A stretch of DNA of 64,000 nt, from assembly GCF_900096905.1 (NCBI RefSeq), contig NZ_FMYI01000006.1, positions 113,921 to 177,920 of the forward strand, read 5' to 3'. Of this stretch, positions 45,390-53,548 are shown piece by piece. A model generated the notes under the pieces. That model was not told the DNA's origin. It searched no databases and saw nothing but the letters and a program-made list of their open reading frames with translations. Position 1 is the first letter of the stretch. Every line of letters begins with the position of its first letter. This stretch comes from Pelagirhabdus alkalitolerans (GTDB lineage: Bacteria > Bacillota > Bacilli > Bacillales > Amphibacillaceae). Made by a program: the position numbers and the translations under genes.

Positions 45390-45747
45390 TCATTTGGATA
45401 ATTTGATTCATCTTATCAAGTAAACCACCAAAATTAGGTTTGCGTACAAAGTCTTTGGCTCCTAAAGATAAACATTCCTCAACAATAAAACTAGATCCAA
45501 TAGCTGAACACATAATAATGCTAGCATCCGGATCAATCGCCATAATCCGTTTAAGAACCTCATTTCCAGCAAGCTCAGGCATATGAATATCTAAAAGGAC
45601 GAGGTCAGGCTTTAATTTACGATATTGCAATATGGCTTCATAACCGTTCTTTGCTTCGCCAGAAATGATATAACCACCTTTAGCCACAATCGACATCAAC
45701 CATTTACGCATGAAAGAAGAATCATCAACAATTAATACAGAGTACAT
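45373..45747 (-). CDS. CheY-like single-domain response regulator
   Basis: 124 aa: one receiver domain with acidic pocket VDDSS (8-12), phospho-acceptor D in LLDIHMP (near 54), and the conserved lysine in VRKPN (near 104). No output domain. The nearest relatives by pattern are CheY proteins; two chemoreceptors lie in the window but no kinase. Likely a chemotaxis or stand-alone signal carrier. Confidence 0.88.
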   Translation of the reverse strand: MYSVLIVDDSSFMRKWLMSIVAKGGYIISGEAKNGYEAILQYRKLKPDLVLLDIHMPELAGNEVLKRIMAIDPDASIIMCSAIGSSFIVEECLSLGAKDFVRKPNFGGLLDKMNQIIQMKNPDH

Positions 45748-45901
45748 TTAAAGTCCCCTTTCATGTTAAATACATACAGGCGTATTTTATCAAATTTATA
45801 CATGAAAAGCGACATTCTTATCTTAATTTAGTGCTAAGGGTGGTTTCAATTGGCTGTTAATGACAAATACTTTCACAAATTAATTACTTTTTGGTATTTG
45901 T

Positions 45902-46006
45902 TTATGCATAAAAAGATGCGCCTACAATGACCAATAAAATAAATAGAACAACAATTAAAGTAAAACTAGTACCGGCTCCTGAATAAGGTTTTTGACAACC
46001 ATACAT
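45902..46006 (-). CDS. YjcZ-like small hydrophobic protein
   Basis: 34 aa, found by direct reading. It begins MYGCQKPYSGAG, followed by one transmembrane helix (TLIVVLFILLVIVGASF). The ribosome site AGGTGGTG is well placed. Glycine/tyrosine-rich start plus a single helix is the YjcZ pattern seen in many Bacillaceae, often sporulation-linked. Function unknown. Confidence 0.75.
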   Translation of the reverse strand: MYGCQKPYSGAGTSFTLIVVLFILLVIVGASFYA

Positions 46007-46092
46007 ATCTCGTCACCACCTTTGACTGGTTCTTACTAGTAAGATATGTTTTTATAATCAATGCGATAGGGCGTGTATCTGAATATGGGTTT

Positions 46093-46953
46093 CTAATTGT
46101 TGATATATTTGTAAATCGCTTGTTTTACTCCGTCTTCATCATTTGAAGCGGTTGTGTCGAAACACTTTTGTTTGATGGCTAAGTCAGCGTTGTCCATGGC
46201 GATACTATAGCCTACCCATTCAAGCATAGACAAGTCGTTATAATTATCCCCAATAGCTAACACATTCTTCGGGTCAATCGATTTTGGTTGGATCCATTTT
46301 TTTAATGTAATGCCTTTTTGCGCTTCTGGATGATTAAACTCTATATTATCAACGCCTGAAGAGGTCATTTTCAGTCCATCTGATCCGTCTAATGATCTTC
46401 GAATACGTTCAAGTGCATCTGCTTCAATTGAGAAGGCTAATGCTTTATAAATATGAACACGCTCATCCATTAATATACTTGAAAGATCTTCTGTAAAAAT
46501 AAACGTCTCTTCTTGGAAGCGTTGATTTGCTCTTTTTTCAACCTCTTCTCGGCTTACTTCTGGGTGGTTAGACAATAACATATTGATAAGTACATCTTTA
46601 AAGTCCGTTAAATCTTTCGAGTAAATGCCATGATTGGTATACAATTCTAAATAGGCGTTTTCTTTCTCAACGGTTTGAATAATGGCTTGAATTAAATCTT
46701 TATTCATGTCGATGGTGAGTACTTGCTCACCTTCTTTATTATATGAATTCGCACCGTTTAGACAAATAATCGGACAATTTAGACCGGCGCGGTCAAGAGG
46801 GCGCTTAGCCGACTCAAAAGATCGTCCAGTCGCTACAACTACCTCGATACCTTTTGATTGTGCATATTGAATGGCTTCACGGTTGCCATCTGAAATGTCT
46901 CCATTTGTTTGAAGTAAGGTTCCATCTAAATCTGTTGCAATTAAATCAATCAT
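46093..46953 (-). CDS. Cof-type HAD phosphatase
   Basis: 286 aa. HAD motif I DLDGTLLQT at residues 8-16, motif II ATGR near 41, motif III lysine in QKGITLKKW, and motif IV GDNYNDLSML near 237. The C2 cap domain is of the Cof/YidA class acting on sugar phosphates or similar. Followed 15 nt upstream by a second gene of the same class on the same strand. Confidence 0.88.
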   Translation of the reverse strand: MIDLIATDLDGTLLQTNGDISDGNREAIQYAQSKGIEVVVATGRSFESAKRPLDRAGLNCPIICLNGANSYNKEGEQVLTIDMNKDLIQAIIQTVEKENAYLELYTNHGIYSKDLTDFKDVLINMLLSNHPEVSREEVEKRANQRFQEETFIFTEDLSSILMDERVHIYKALAFSIEADALERIRRSLDGSDGLKMTSSGVDNIEFNHPEAQKGITLKKWIQPKSIDPKNVLAIGDNYNDLSMLEWVGYSIAMDNADLAIKQKCFDTTASNDEDGVKQAIYKYINN

Positions 46954-46968
46954 TTATATTCTCCTATC

Positions 46969-47757
46969 TTAGTCGATCACGTTTAATTTTTTCAATCCGT
47001 TATAAATGCCATCGTTTTGAACACTAGTCGTTGTATAATTGGCAAAGTCAAATAAGTCAGGGTGTGCATTGCCCATAGCAAATCCGTATTTAACTGTTGA
47101 TAGCATTTCGCGGTCATTCAAACCATCACCAAATGCAATTGCCTCTTCAGCTGTAAACCCTAGTCGATCAAGGACAAATTCGATTGCCTTTCCTTTGTTA
47201 ACACTAGCTTGAATCACATCATAATTGTTCATAAGACCTTCTACATTAACTTGTGAGAAAAAGATTGAATGTTGAGTTTTGTAATGAATGATCTCGTCTT
47301 TTTGAACATTTAAAAGTGTGATACCTAATATCTCATTTGCATAATCTGGATTATATGTATCATTATGGGTAATTTGAAAGTGTTGAATGAACTTGTTTAC
47401 ATGATCAGGTTCTGTACTGGTAAACAAATTTTTATCCTTTGTATATAATACGAGTTCATGGTCTAGCTTTTTAGCTAAGGATACATAGTGATTGACTAGT
47501 GATTCAGGAATAAAAGCCTGGTAAATTTCTTCTCCTTGATAAATGGCATAAGCCCCGTTGTATCCGATTGCTGAATGTATGTTTAACTGATTTTTTACAT
47601 CTTTTAATTCAAGTAAAGGACGTCCAGTTGCTAAGAAGACGTCAATTCCTTTTGCTTTTACTTTTTCGATTGCCTCTATTGTTGAATCTTGAATTGTGTG
47701 ATCAGGTGTTAAAATCGTTCCGTCAATGTCTAAAAATAATAGTTTCGGTTGGCTCAT
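46969..47757 (-). CDS. Cof-type HAD phosphatase
   Basis: 262 aa. Motif I DIDGTILTP, motif II ATGRP, and motif IV GDGLNDREML near residue 212. Same class as the downstream gene but clearly diverged, so an old paralogue. The two probably share a transcript. Substrate unknown. Confidence 0.88.
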   Translation of the reverse strand: MSQPKLLFLDIDGTILTPDHTIQDSTIEAIEKVKAKGIDVFLATGRPLLELKDVKNQLNIHSAIGYNGAYAIYQGEEIYQAFIPESLVNHYVSLAKKLDHELVLYTKDKNLFTSTEPDHVNKFIQHFQITHNDTYNPDYANEILGITLLNVQKDEIIHYKTQHSIFFSQVNVEGLMNNYDVIQASVNKGKAIEFVLDRLGFTAEEAIAFGDGLNDREMLSTVKYGFAMGNAHPDLFDFANYTTTSVQNDGIYNGLKKLNVID

Positions 47758-47875
47758 GATTGTTTAACTCCTTTTTGAGGTGCTTATAATAGTTTATCAT
47801 ATTTATGATTAAAGTGAGTAACCAAAGGGAATTCCAATTGTAATAAAAGATTTAGACAGAGAGGAAAGGTTCATT

Positions 47876-48850
47876 ATGTCAGTTAACTATCCAGAAATTA
47901 ATTTATATCATACAAATATGAAGAAACTATATAATCATTTGAAATGGCGGTTCATTGATCGTCAAACGATTCTTACGATGGCCTTTAGTTACGCACTTGC
48001 ACATAAAAAAGTGGATATTAACCAATTTGAACAAGTCAGTCAAAAGATAAAAAAGAGAGCAGGGTTCTTTACAACACTACAACGTGTTCAACGTTATATA
48101 TTAACGACACAATTAATCGCTAACTATGATGATCCGATTCAAAAAGTGGATCAACTATTTTCAGCGTATCACTCATTGGTTCATTCAGCATTTAAAAAAG
48201 AAACATCAACTTATTTTACAGCACTGTTGTTATTAGATGAAGACGAGGCGGAAATAAATGCACAAATTGATAAAGCGCTCGAACTTTATCAAAAACATAA
48301 AAAAGAGCATCCCATATTAGTCGATCGATCCATTTATCCGTATGTCCTTCTCTTAGCGCGAAATGACAATTCCGTTGAGGCGATTTTAGAAGAGGTGGAA
48401 AATCATTACCAAACATTATTGGAACAAGGGTTCAAGATGAGTATCGAAACATTTTGGACAAGTCAGTTGTTAGCGTTAAGCGGTGATCGTGTTTCGACCT
48501 CAGATGTGGTTAAATTATTTCAAATGATGAAAGAAAGAGGATGGAAGGTTAAACCAGAGTTGTACCCATCACTTGCTTTACTGTCTTTATCTAGACATGA
48601 TCAGGATGTGATCAATGAAATTGAAAATAGAATTAATGCGTTAAACGAGCGAATTGAATGGCGTAAGCAAAAGTCTTTATCAAAGTCATTTGCTATCCAG
48701 TTATTTTTAAATGAACAGTCAGAGGGGTCTAACTTGAATTATGAAGTGTTACGATTATCCAGACAACTTGTCCAAGCACAACAAATAGCTGTTATTGCTG
48801 CATTAACAGCTAGCACGGTTGCTTCAAATCAATCGTCTTCAAATTCTTAA
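47876..48850 (+). CDS. DUF4003 family protein
   Basis: 324 aa, mostly helical, without signal peptide or clear transmembrane segments apart from an alanine-rich stretch near the C-terminus (IAVIAALTAS). The segments YHSLVHSAFKKE and LLLLDED fit DUF4003. Function unknown. Confidence 0.75.
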   Translation: MSVNYPEINLYHTNMKKLYNHLKWRFIDRQTILTMAFSYALAHKKVDINQFEQVSQKIKKRAGFFTTLQRVQRYILTTQLIANYDDPIQKVDQLFSAYHSLVHSAFKKETSTYFTALLLLDEDEAEINAQIDKALELYQKHKKEHPILVDRSIYPYVLLLARNDNSVEAILEEVENHYQTLLEQGFKMSIETFWTSQLLALSGDRVSTSDVVKLFQMMKERGWKVKPELYPSLALLSLSRHDQDVINEIENRINALNERIEWRKQKSLSKSFAIQLFLNEQSEGSNLNYEVLRLSRQLVQAQQIAVIAALTASTVASNQSSSNS

Positions 48851-48877
48851 TTTACTTAATAGTAGGGGGGATTGTAT

Positions 48878-49102
48878 ATGCCTTTTGTTGCCGGTGTGAT
48901 CTTTTTGATTGCGGGATTCGCTCTGTGGTTGTTTTTTAAATACACATTAATTGTGTTGAATCAATTAGGGAGAGGACTGGGGCAAAATCAAAACTTTCAA
49001 AATCATCGTTCTGAAAAGGTCGTGATTTGCTCTACATGTGGATCGAAAGTGTATTCAAAACAGGGGAGTGCTTATTGCGATCATTGCCGACAATATATTT
49101 AA
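48878..49102 (+). CDS. Small membrane protein with C-terminal zinc ribbon
   Basis: 74 aa from the ATG at 48878 (AGGGGGG ahead). One helix at residues ~3-25 and a CSTC...CDHC zinc ribbon at the end (about 50-70). No family recognised. It follows the DUF4003 gene by 27 nt and may share its transcript. Confidence 0.65.
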   Translation: MPFVAGVIFLIAGFALWLFFKYTLIVLNQLGRGLGQNQNFQNHRSEKVVICSTCGSKVYSKQGSAYCDHCRQYI

Positions 49103-49109
49103 ACGTAAA

Positions 49110-49138
49110 AAAGAGAACGAGTAAAACTCGTTCTCTTT
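49110..49138. terminator. Bidirectional terminator
   Basis: 12-bp stem AAAGAGAACGAG / CTCGTTCTCTTT, loop TAAAA. Confidence 0.88.
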
Positions 49139-49156
49139 AAATATAATCAGCTTTTA

Positions 49157-49357
49157 TTAGTTTTTTTCAACGTTTGCTGCTTGTGGTCCACGGTTACCTT
49201 CTTCGATATCGAAAGTTACTGCTTGACCTTCTTCAAGTGTTTTAAAGCCTTCGCCTTGGATAGCTGAGAAGTGTACGAATACATCGTCTTGTCCTTCAAC
49301 TTCGATAAATCCAAAACCTTTGTCTGCGTTAAACCATTTTACTGTACCTTGTGCCAT
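49157..49357 (-). CDS. Cold-shock protein (CspA/CspB family)
   Basis: 66 aa from the ATG at 49357 after AGGAGG; an in-frame extension upstream is leader. RNA-binding motifs KGFGFI (RNP1) and VFVHFSAI (RNP2) are intact. It is an RNA chaperone. The leader between its promoter and start is ~120 nt, as in cold-shock mRNAs with thermosensitive structure. Confidence 0.95.
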   Translation of the reverse strand: MAQGTVKWFNADKGFGFIEVEGQDDVFVHFSAIQGEGFKTLEEGQAVTFDIEEGNRGPQAANVEKN

Positions 49358-49484
49358 ATTACTTTTCCTCCTAGTGTGGACATTTTCCACACAATGTATT
49401 ACTATTCTTGCTCAAGCATTCAAAACGAAACCTTTCACGTTGCTAGTTACTTGAAGTGTTTTGTCGAACAAAATAGCTAAGTTC

Positions 49485-49513
49485 ATTATAACAAGCGAAA
49501 TTGTTAATTGCAA
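49485..49513 (-). promoter_or_regulatory. Promoter of the cold-shock gene
   Basis: Minus strand TTGCAA (49513-49508), TATAAT (49490-49485), spacing 17. Between it and the start codon lies a ~120-nt leader; between it and rlmN nothing else is evident. Confidence 0.7.
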
Positions 49514-49664
49514 CCCTATTTCATCAAAATAATAATTTTTCTTTAAAAAATTCTGACTTTTTTAGATTAGACGAACTTTTTAGCTATATTTGTTGCTTAA
49601 GTATTCAACAGCAGTTACTATGGTAACAGTACAAACGATGAATTTCAAGTGAGGAGTATTTTTA

Positions 49665-50729
49665 ATGGAAGAGAAAAAGTCCATCTATGGATTAACGAAG
49701 AAACAGTTGTCAGATTGGTTTGTCTCTCAGAATGATAAAAAATTTAGAGCAACGCAAGTTTGGGATTGGTTATATGTAAAGCGTGTCAAAACATTTGATG
49801 AGATGACGAATTTAAATAAAGAAACAAGAGAACGATTGAAAGAACACTTTACAATAGGAAGTTTAACAGAAGAGATTAAACAAGAATCAGAAGATGGAAC
49901 AATTAAATTTCTATTTAAGCTCTCTGATGGCAATTTAATTGAAACGGTCCTCATGCGGTTTTCTTACGGCTTATCGGTCTGTGTGACAACTCAGGTGGGA
50001 TGTAATATTGGCTGTACATTCTGTGCGAGTGGTTTATTAACGAAAGATCGCGATTTAACGAGTGGCGAGATCGTCGAACAAATTATGAAAGTCCAACATC
50101 ATTTGGATGAAGTTCAAAAAGATGAACGCGTTAGTCATATTGTTGTGATGGGAATTGGAGAGCCATTCGATAATTATGATCACACGATGGATTTCTTAAG
50201 AATTGTTAACCATCAAGAAGGTTTATCAATTGGGGCACGTCATATTACCGTGTCGACAAGTGGTCTGGCTCATAAAATTAAAGAATTTGCCGATGAAGAT
50301 ATGCAAGTGAATTTGGCTATTTCAATTCATGCACCAAATGATGAACTCAGAACACGCATTATGAAAATCAATAAAGCATTTCCGATTAAAAAATTAATGG
50401 ATGCAGTTGATTATTATTTAGAGAAAACAAATCGTCGGATTACATTTGAGTATATCCTATTAAAAGATGTGAATGATCATAAAGAAGAAGCGATTCAATT
50501 AGCTAAATTATTAAAAGATAAGCGCCATTTATCATACGTGAATTTAATACCTTATAACCCAGTAGAAGAACATAATCAATATGATCGAAGTGAAAAACAA
50601 GCGATTTTAACTTTTTATGAAACATTACTCAACCAAGGTATTAATTGTGGTGTTCGTGTCGAGCAGGGTTCTGATATTGATGCAGCTTGTGGTCAATTAA
50701 GAAGTAAACAAATGAAGAAAAATGCTTAA
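49665..50729 (+). CDS. rlmN: Dual-specificity RNA methyltransferase RlmN
   Basis: 354 aa radical-SAM enzyme. The [4Fe-4S] motif is CNIGCTFC (C113, C117, C120) and the methyl-carrying cysteine is in AACGQLRSK near residue 345. It methylates C2 of A2503 in 23S rRNA and A37 in some tRNAs. The N-terminal domain KKQLSDWFVSQNDKKFRATQ is typical. It is RlmN-like in length and setting rather than the resistance enzyme Cfr. Confidence 0.92.
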   Translation: MEEKKSIYGLTKKQLSDWFVSQNDKKFRATQVWDWLYVKRVKTFDEMTNLNKETRERLKEHFTIGSLTEEIKQESEDGTIKFLFKLSDGNLIETVLMRFSYGLSVCVTTQVGCNIGCTFCASGLLTKDRDLTSGEIVEQIMKVQHHLDEVQKDERVSHIVVMGIGEPFDNYDHTMDFLRIVNHQEGLSIGARHITVSTSGLAHKIKEFADEDMQVNLAISIHAPNDELRTRIMKINKAFPIKKLMDAVDYYLEKTNRRITFEYILLKDVNDHKEEAIQLAKLLKDKRHLSYVNLIPYNPVEEHNQYDRSEKQAILTFYETLLNQGINCGVRVEQGSDIDAACGQLRSKQMKKNA

Positions 50730-50741
50730 CTCATAAAATGA

Positions 50742-50779
50742 AGTGCCAAGATAGCTCGTCTATTTTGGCGCTTTTTTTA
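50742..50779 (+). terminator. rlmN terminator
   Basis: 13-bp stem AGTGCCAAGATAG / CTATTTTGGCGCT with wobble pairs, then seven T. Confidence 0.85.
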
Positions 50780-50800
50780 TTAGGAGCATGGGTGAATGAT

Positions 50801-50846
50801 TTGACATTCTAAAAGCCACTTCATTATACTGTTAGGGGTATATAAT
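50801..50846 (+). promoter_or_regulatory. Promoter with CstR-like operator before the permease pair
   Basis: TATACT-N6-GGTATA at 50825-50842, one base off the perfect palindrome at cstR and ccdA. TTGACA at 50801-50806 lies 18 bp before TATACT, which may be the -10; TATAAT at 50841 sits relative to the palindrome as it does at cstR. Confidence 0.6.
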
Positions 50847-50866
50847 TATTTAGAAGGGACGATTAC

Positions 50867-51346
50867 ATGAATATAGCATTTTTTCTTTACTCCGTTATTG
50901 GAGTGTTATCGATCATATCGTTTTTCACTGATCGCGAGAAAACAAAACGCGCAGCCAAAAAAGCGTGGAACATGTTTAGTAAGTTATTACCGGAGCTCAT
51001 GGCAATTCTATTGTTTGTCGGGTTATCGTTATCGATTTTAACACCTGAGTTTATTTCATCTTTTATTGGTGATCAATCAGGTGCACTTGGTGTTGTGGTA
51101 TCAACGGTTATAGGATCTGTTGCATTATTACCAAGCTTTGTTGTGTTTCCGTTAGGAGAGACTTTAGTGCAAAACGGGGCTGGCTTACCACAAGTTTCAG
51201 CGTTAATGGCGGCGCTTGTAGCGGTTGGTTTTGCAAGTTTACCAATGGAGATAAAATTGTTTGGACGTCGTTTTGCTTACATGCGTAACGGATCAGCGGT
51301 CTTGATGTCTGTATTATTTGCAATGATTGTGTGGGTGATTTTTTAA
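50867..51346 (+). CDS. ArsP_1/YraQ-like permease, first half
   Basis: 159 aa with four or five transmembrane helices. The pattern LLPELMAILLFVGLSLSIL and FPLGETLVQNGAGLPQVSALMAAL resembles one half of ArsP_1 predicted permeases. The next gene encodes the other half and starts on the stop codon of this one. The substrate is unknown; the CstR-like operator suggests a sulfur compound. Confidence 0.65.
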   Translation: MNIAFFLYSVIGVLSIISFFTDREKTKRAAKKAWNMFSKLLPELMAILLFVGLSLSILTPEFISSFIGDQSGALGVVVSTVIGSVALLPSFVVFPLGETLVQNGAGLPQVSALMAALVAVGFASLPMEIKLFGRRFAYMRNGSAVLMSVLFAMIVWVIF

Positions 51347-51864
51347 TGGCGATACTTAAACGGTTTAGAGCATTGATCGGATTACTTTTAGTTTTAGGTT
51401 TTATTTATCTATTTAATCAAGAAACAGCTCAAGATGCAGTTTTTTTAACTTGGGATAGCTTAGTAGACATGATGGCTCTCCTGCCACCCATTCTAATGTT
51501 AGTGGGTTTAATGGATCAATGGATTGATAAAGAGATGTTAATGAAGTACATGGGTGATGATTCCAAGTTCACGGGTATATTTATTACGTTATTGTTGGGT
51601 GGATTAGCAGCCGGTCCATTGTATATTGCTTTTCCAATTGCGATTATGTTGCTTAAAAAAGGCTCCAATATTCGATACGTTGTTTTTTTCTTTGGAGTTT
51701 GGACCATTGCGAAGCTGCCAATTGTTCTCTATGAAATTGCCTCATTTGGCTGGGGGTACACAATTGTTCATGTTGGCTTCGGTTTAGTTTTCTTCTATAT
51801 CATGGGGATCATTTTCGAGCGTATTTTTGATAAAGACGAACTCATTAAACAAGATATTACGTGA
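51346..51864 (+). CDS. ArsP_1/YraQ-like permease, second half
   Basis: 172 aa from the ATG overlapping the previous stop (TAATG); an earlier GTG at 51331 lacks a ribosome site. Four helices; GGLAAGPLYIAFPIAIMLLKKG is the typical glycine-rich core of this permease class. It presumably forms a heteromeric transporter with the gene before it. Confidence 0.65.
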   Translation: MAILKRFRALIGLLLVLGFIYLFNQETAQDAVFLTWDSLVDMMALLPPILMLVGLMDQWIDKEMLMKYMGDDSKFTGIFITLLLGGLAAGPLYIAFPIAIMLLKKGSNIRYVVFFFGVWTIAKLPIVLYEIASFGWGYTIVHVGFGLVFFYIMGIIFERIFDKDELIKQDIT

Positions 51865-51878
51865 TTAATTATTTGTAA

Positions 51879-51913
51879 AAAGGAGCAGGTTTTAGTTAAC
51901 CCGCTCCTTTTTT
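51879..51913. terminator. Bidirectional terminator
   Basis: 13-bp stem AAAGGAGCAGGTT / AACCCGCTCCTTT with one mismatch, then T-run. Confidence 0.8.
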
Positions 51914-53199
51914 CATTGAAATTGTGTGAATATACCACCAGTTTGACGTTTGTATCGCTGCTCATTTGTGATCGTGTTAATAATCTGAACGTTACGATCA
52001 ACTGTTAATCCAAGGTTTGTTGCACTACTACCGTGGGAGTGAACGAGGTCAGTCTGGGTGAAAAAGTGGGAATGATCCCCGTTTTTAAAAAGTAATTGAT
52101 GATCTTTTGCGACTTTGTAATGACGGTCGGACTCATACTGGATAAGGGGTTTAATTCGTTTATTAAACCAATCAGGTATGTTCGGTTTGTATCCAGTTGC
52201 TAAAATGATTTTTTCTGTTTGATCTTTAATCGTCTCATCTTTTTGCCAGTGATTATATGTCACAGTGTAATCACTCTCGTTTTTTTCTACATTTTCTAAA
52301 GAAGTTAAAGGTTGAATATGAATAGTATCTAATTGCCCATCAATACTTAGGTGGTAGAGTTCATGATAAATCGCATGTAATGTCGCTTGCTGTACACCAT
52401 TTCGTAAAGGCTTTAACTCATCAAGTGCATCAAGGCGGGTTTTATAATCAAGTTGATGAAAATAGTCGACATAGTCTGGCGAGAAAATTTCTTGTCCTAA
52501 CTTAGACTGGTCAAGTTGAAAATGCCCTGGACTCCTCGTGTACCAATGAATCGAGAATGAGTGATTTTTTTGTTCCTGAAGTAAGTCTAAGAAAATTTCT
52601 GAAGCACTTTGACCAGAACCGACAAGTGTAATTGATTTGGCTTTAACCGTCTTGTCCTTATGAAAAAGATATTGACTCGAATGATGAACATCTTCAACAG
52701 GAATATCTTCTAGATCAATGATAGTGTTCGGTTTATGTCCTGTCCCCATCACAACATGATTGGCTTTATATGTATAGGTAGAATCATCGTTATATTTGAC
52801 AGTTATATGATAGATTTCCTCATCATACATGACATCAACTACACGCGCGCCGAAATAACAGTGATCAAGCTGATGACTTACCCAGCTGGCATATCGGTCG
52901 TATTCTTTTCTTGGAATTTCAAATTGATGATAAAAGAAAAAGGGATACAATCGATTGGTCTCATGTAAATAATTTAAATATGTGTAATGACTTTTAGGGT
53001 TGGCAAATGTGACAAGGTCTGCTAGAAAGGAGACTTGTAAATCTGTTCCTTCAATTAACATACCAGGATGCCATTTGAATCGAGGTGTTTGTTCGAAAAA
53101 CAGTCCGTTTATGTCGGGTTGTTCATCAACTAAAGCCGCCAACCCTAAATTATAAGGGCCTATTCCGATCCCTATTACATCATAAACTGTTGCGTCCAT
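51913..53199 (-). CDS. Lysine/ornithine N-monooxygenase (siderophore-type)
   Basis: 428 aa from the ATG at 53199 after GGAGG. FAD motif GIGIGPYNLGLAAL near residue 9, NADPH motif TLVGSGQSASEIFLDLL near 190, and the late ATGYKPN motif near 345. The family hydroxylates the side-chain amine of lysine or ornithine for hydroxamate siderophores. No siderophore synthetase or transporter is nearby, so it is an orphan in this window. Confidence 0.87.
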   Translation of the reverse strand: MDATVYDVIGIGIGPYNLGLAALVDEQPDINGLFFEQTPRFKWHPGMLIEGTDLQVSFLADLVTFANPKSHYTYLNYLHETNRLYPFFFYHQFEIPRKEYDRYASWVSHQLDHCYFGARVVDVMYDEEIYHITVKYNDDSTYTYKANHVVMGTGHKPNTIIDLEDIPVEDVHHSSQYLFHKDKTVKAKSITLVGSGQSASEIFLDLLQEQKNHSFSIHWYTRSPGHFQLDQSKLGQEIFSPDYVDYFHQLDYKTRLDALDELKPLRNGVQQATLHAIYHELYHLSIDGQLDTIHIQPLTSLENVEKNESDYTVTYNHWQKDETIKDQTEKIILATGYKPNIPDWFNKRIKPLIQYESDRHYKVAKDHQLLFKNGDHSHFFTQTDLVHSHGSSATNLGLTVDRNVQIINTITNEQRYKRQTGGIFTQFQ

Positions 53200-53347
53200 A
53201 TGTCTTACCTCCATAACTTCAATTTAACTAAACTATACCCAATAGGTGAAATATCTAATCATTAATGCTAAAGAAAAGATAATAAAAAAGCATTGAAAAC
53301 AGTTGCAACGTCATACTAGCTGTGCTATTATAAATTTAAATTGTTTG

Positions 53348-53361
53348 TGCAATCGTTTGCT
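53348..53361 (+). promoter_or_regulatory. LacI-family (MalR/CcpA-like) operator candidate
   Basis: TGCAATCGTTTGCT has the palindrome GCAA-N4-TTGC form with central CG typical of LacI-family operators. It lies ~190 bp before two alpha-glucosidase genes in an otherwise empty 350-bp gap with no clear promoter. Confidence 0.4.
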
Positions 53362-53548
53362 CTAATTAAATTAATTTACTTTGTTAAAAAGGGAATAATT
53401 GCACGTATTGATTATGTTTTAAAACAAGGTAAGAATGGTTCGCCTTATCGCAAAATGGAATCGCTTAACCTCATCTCTAACAACGGATTAAGTTGAAAAG
53501 GTTAGATTTCAGTGTCGTTAAATAAACGTAGGTAATGGAGGGGTAGAA

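Noticed and set aside
53200..53345. Fur box before the N-hydroxylase
   Set aside because: AT-rich sequence is present, but no 15-mer close to TGATAATNATTATCA was found.
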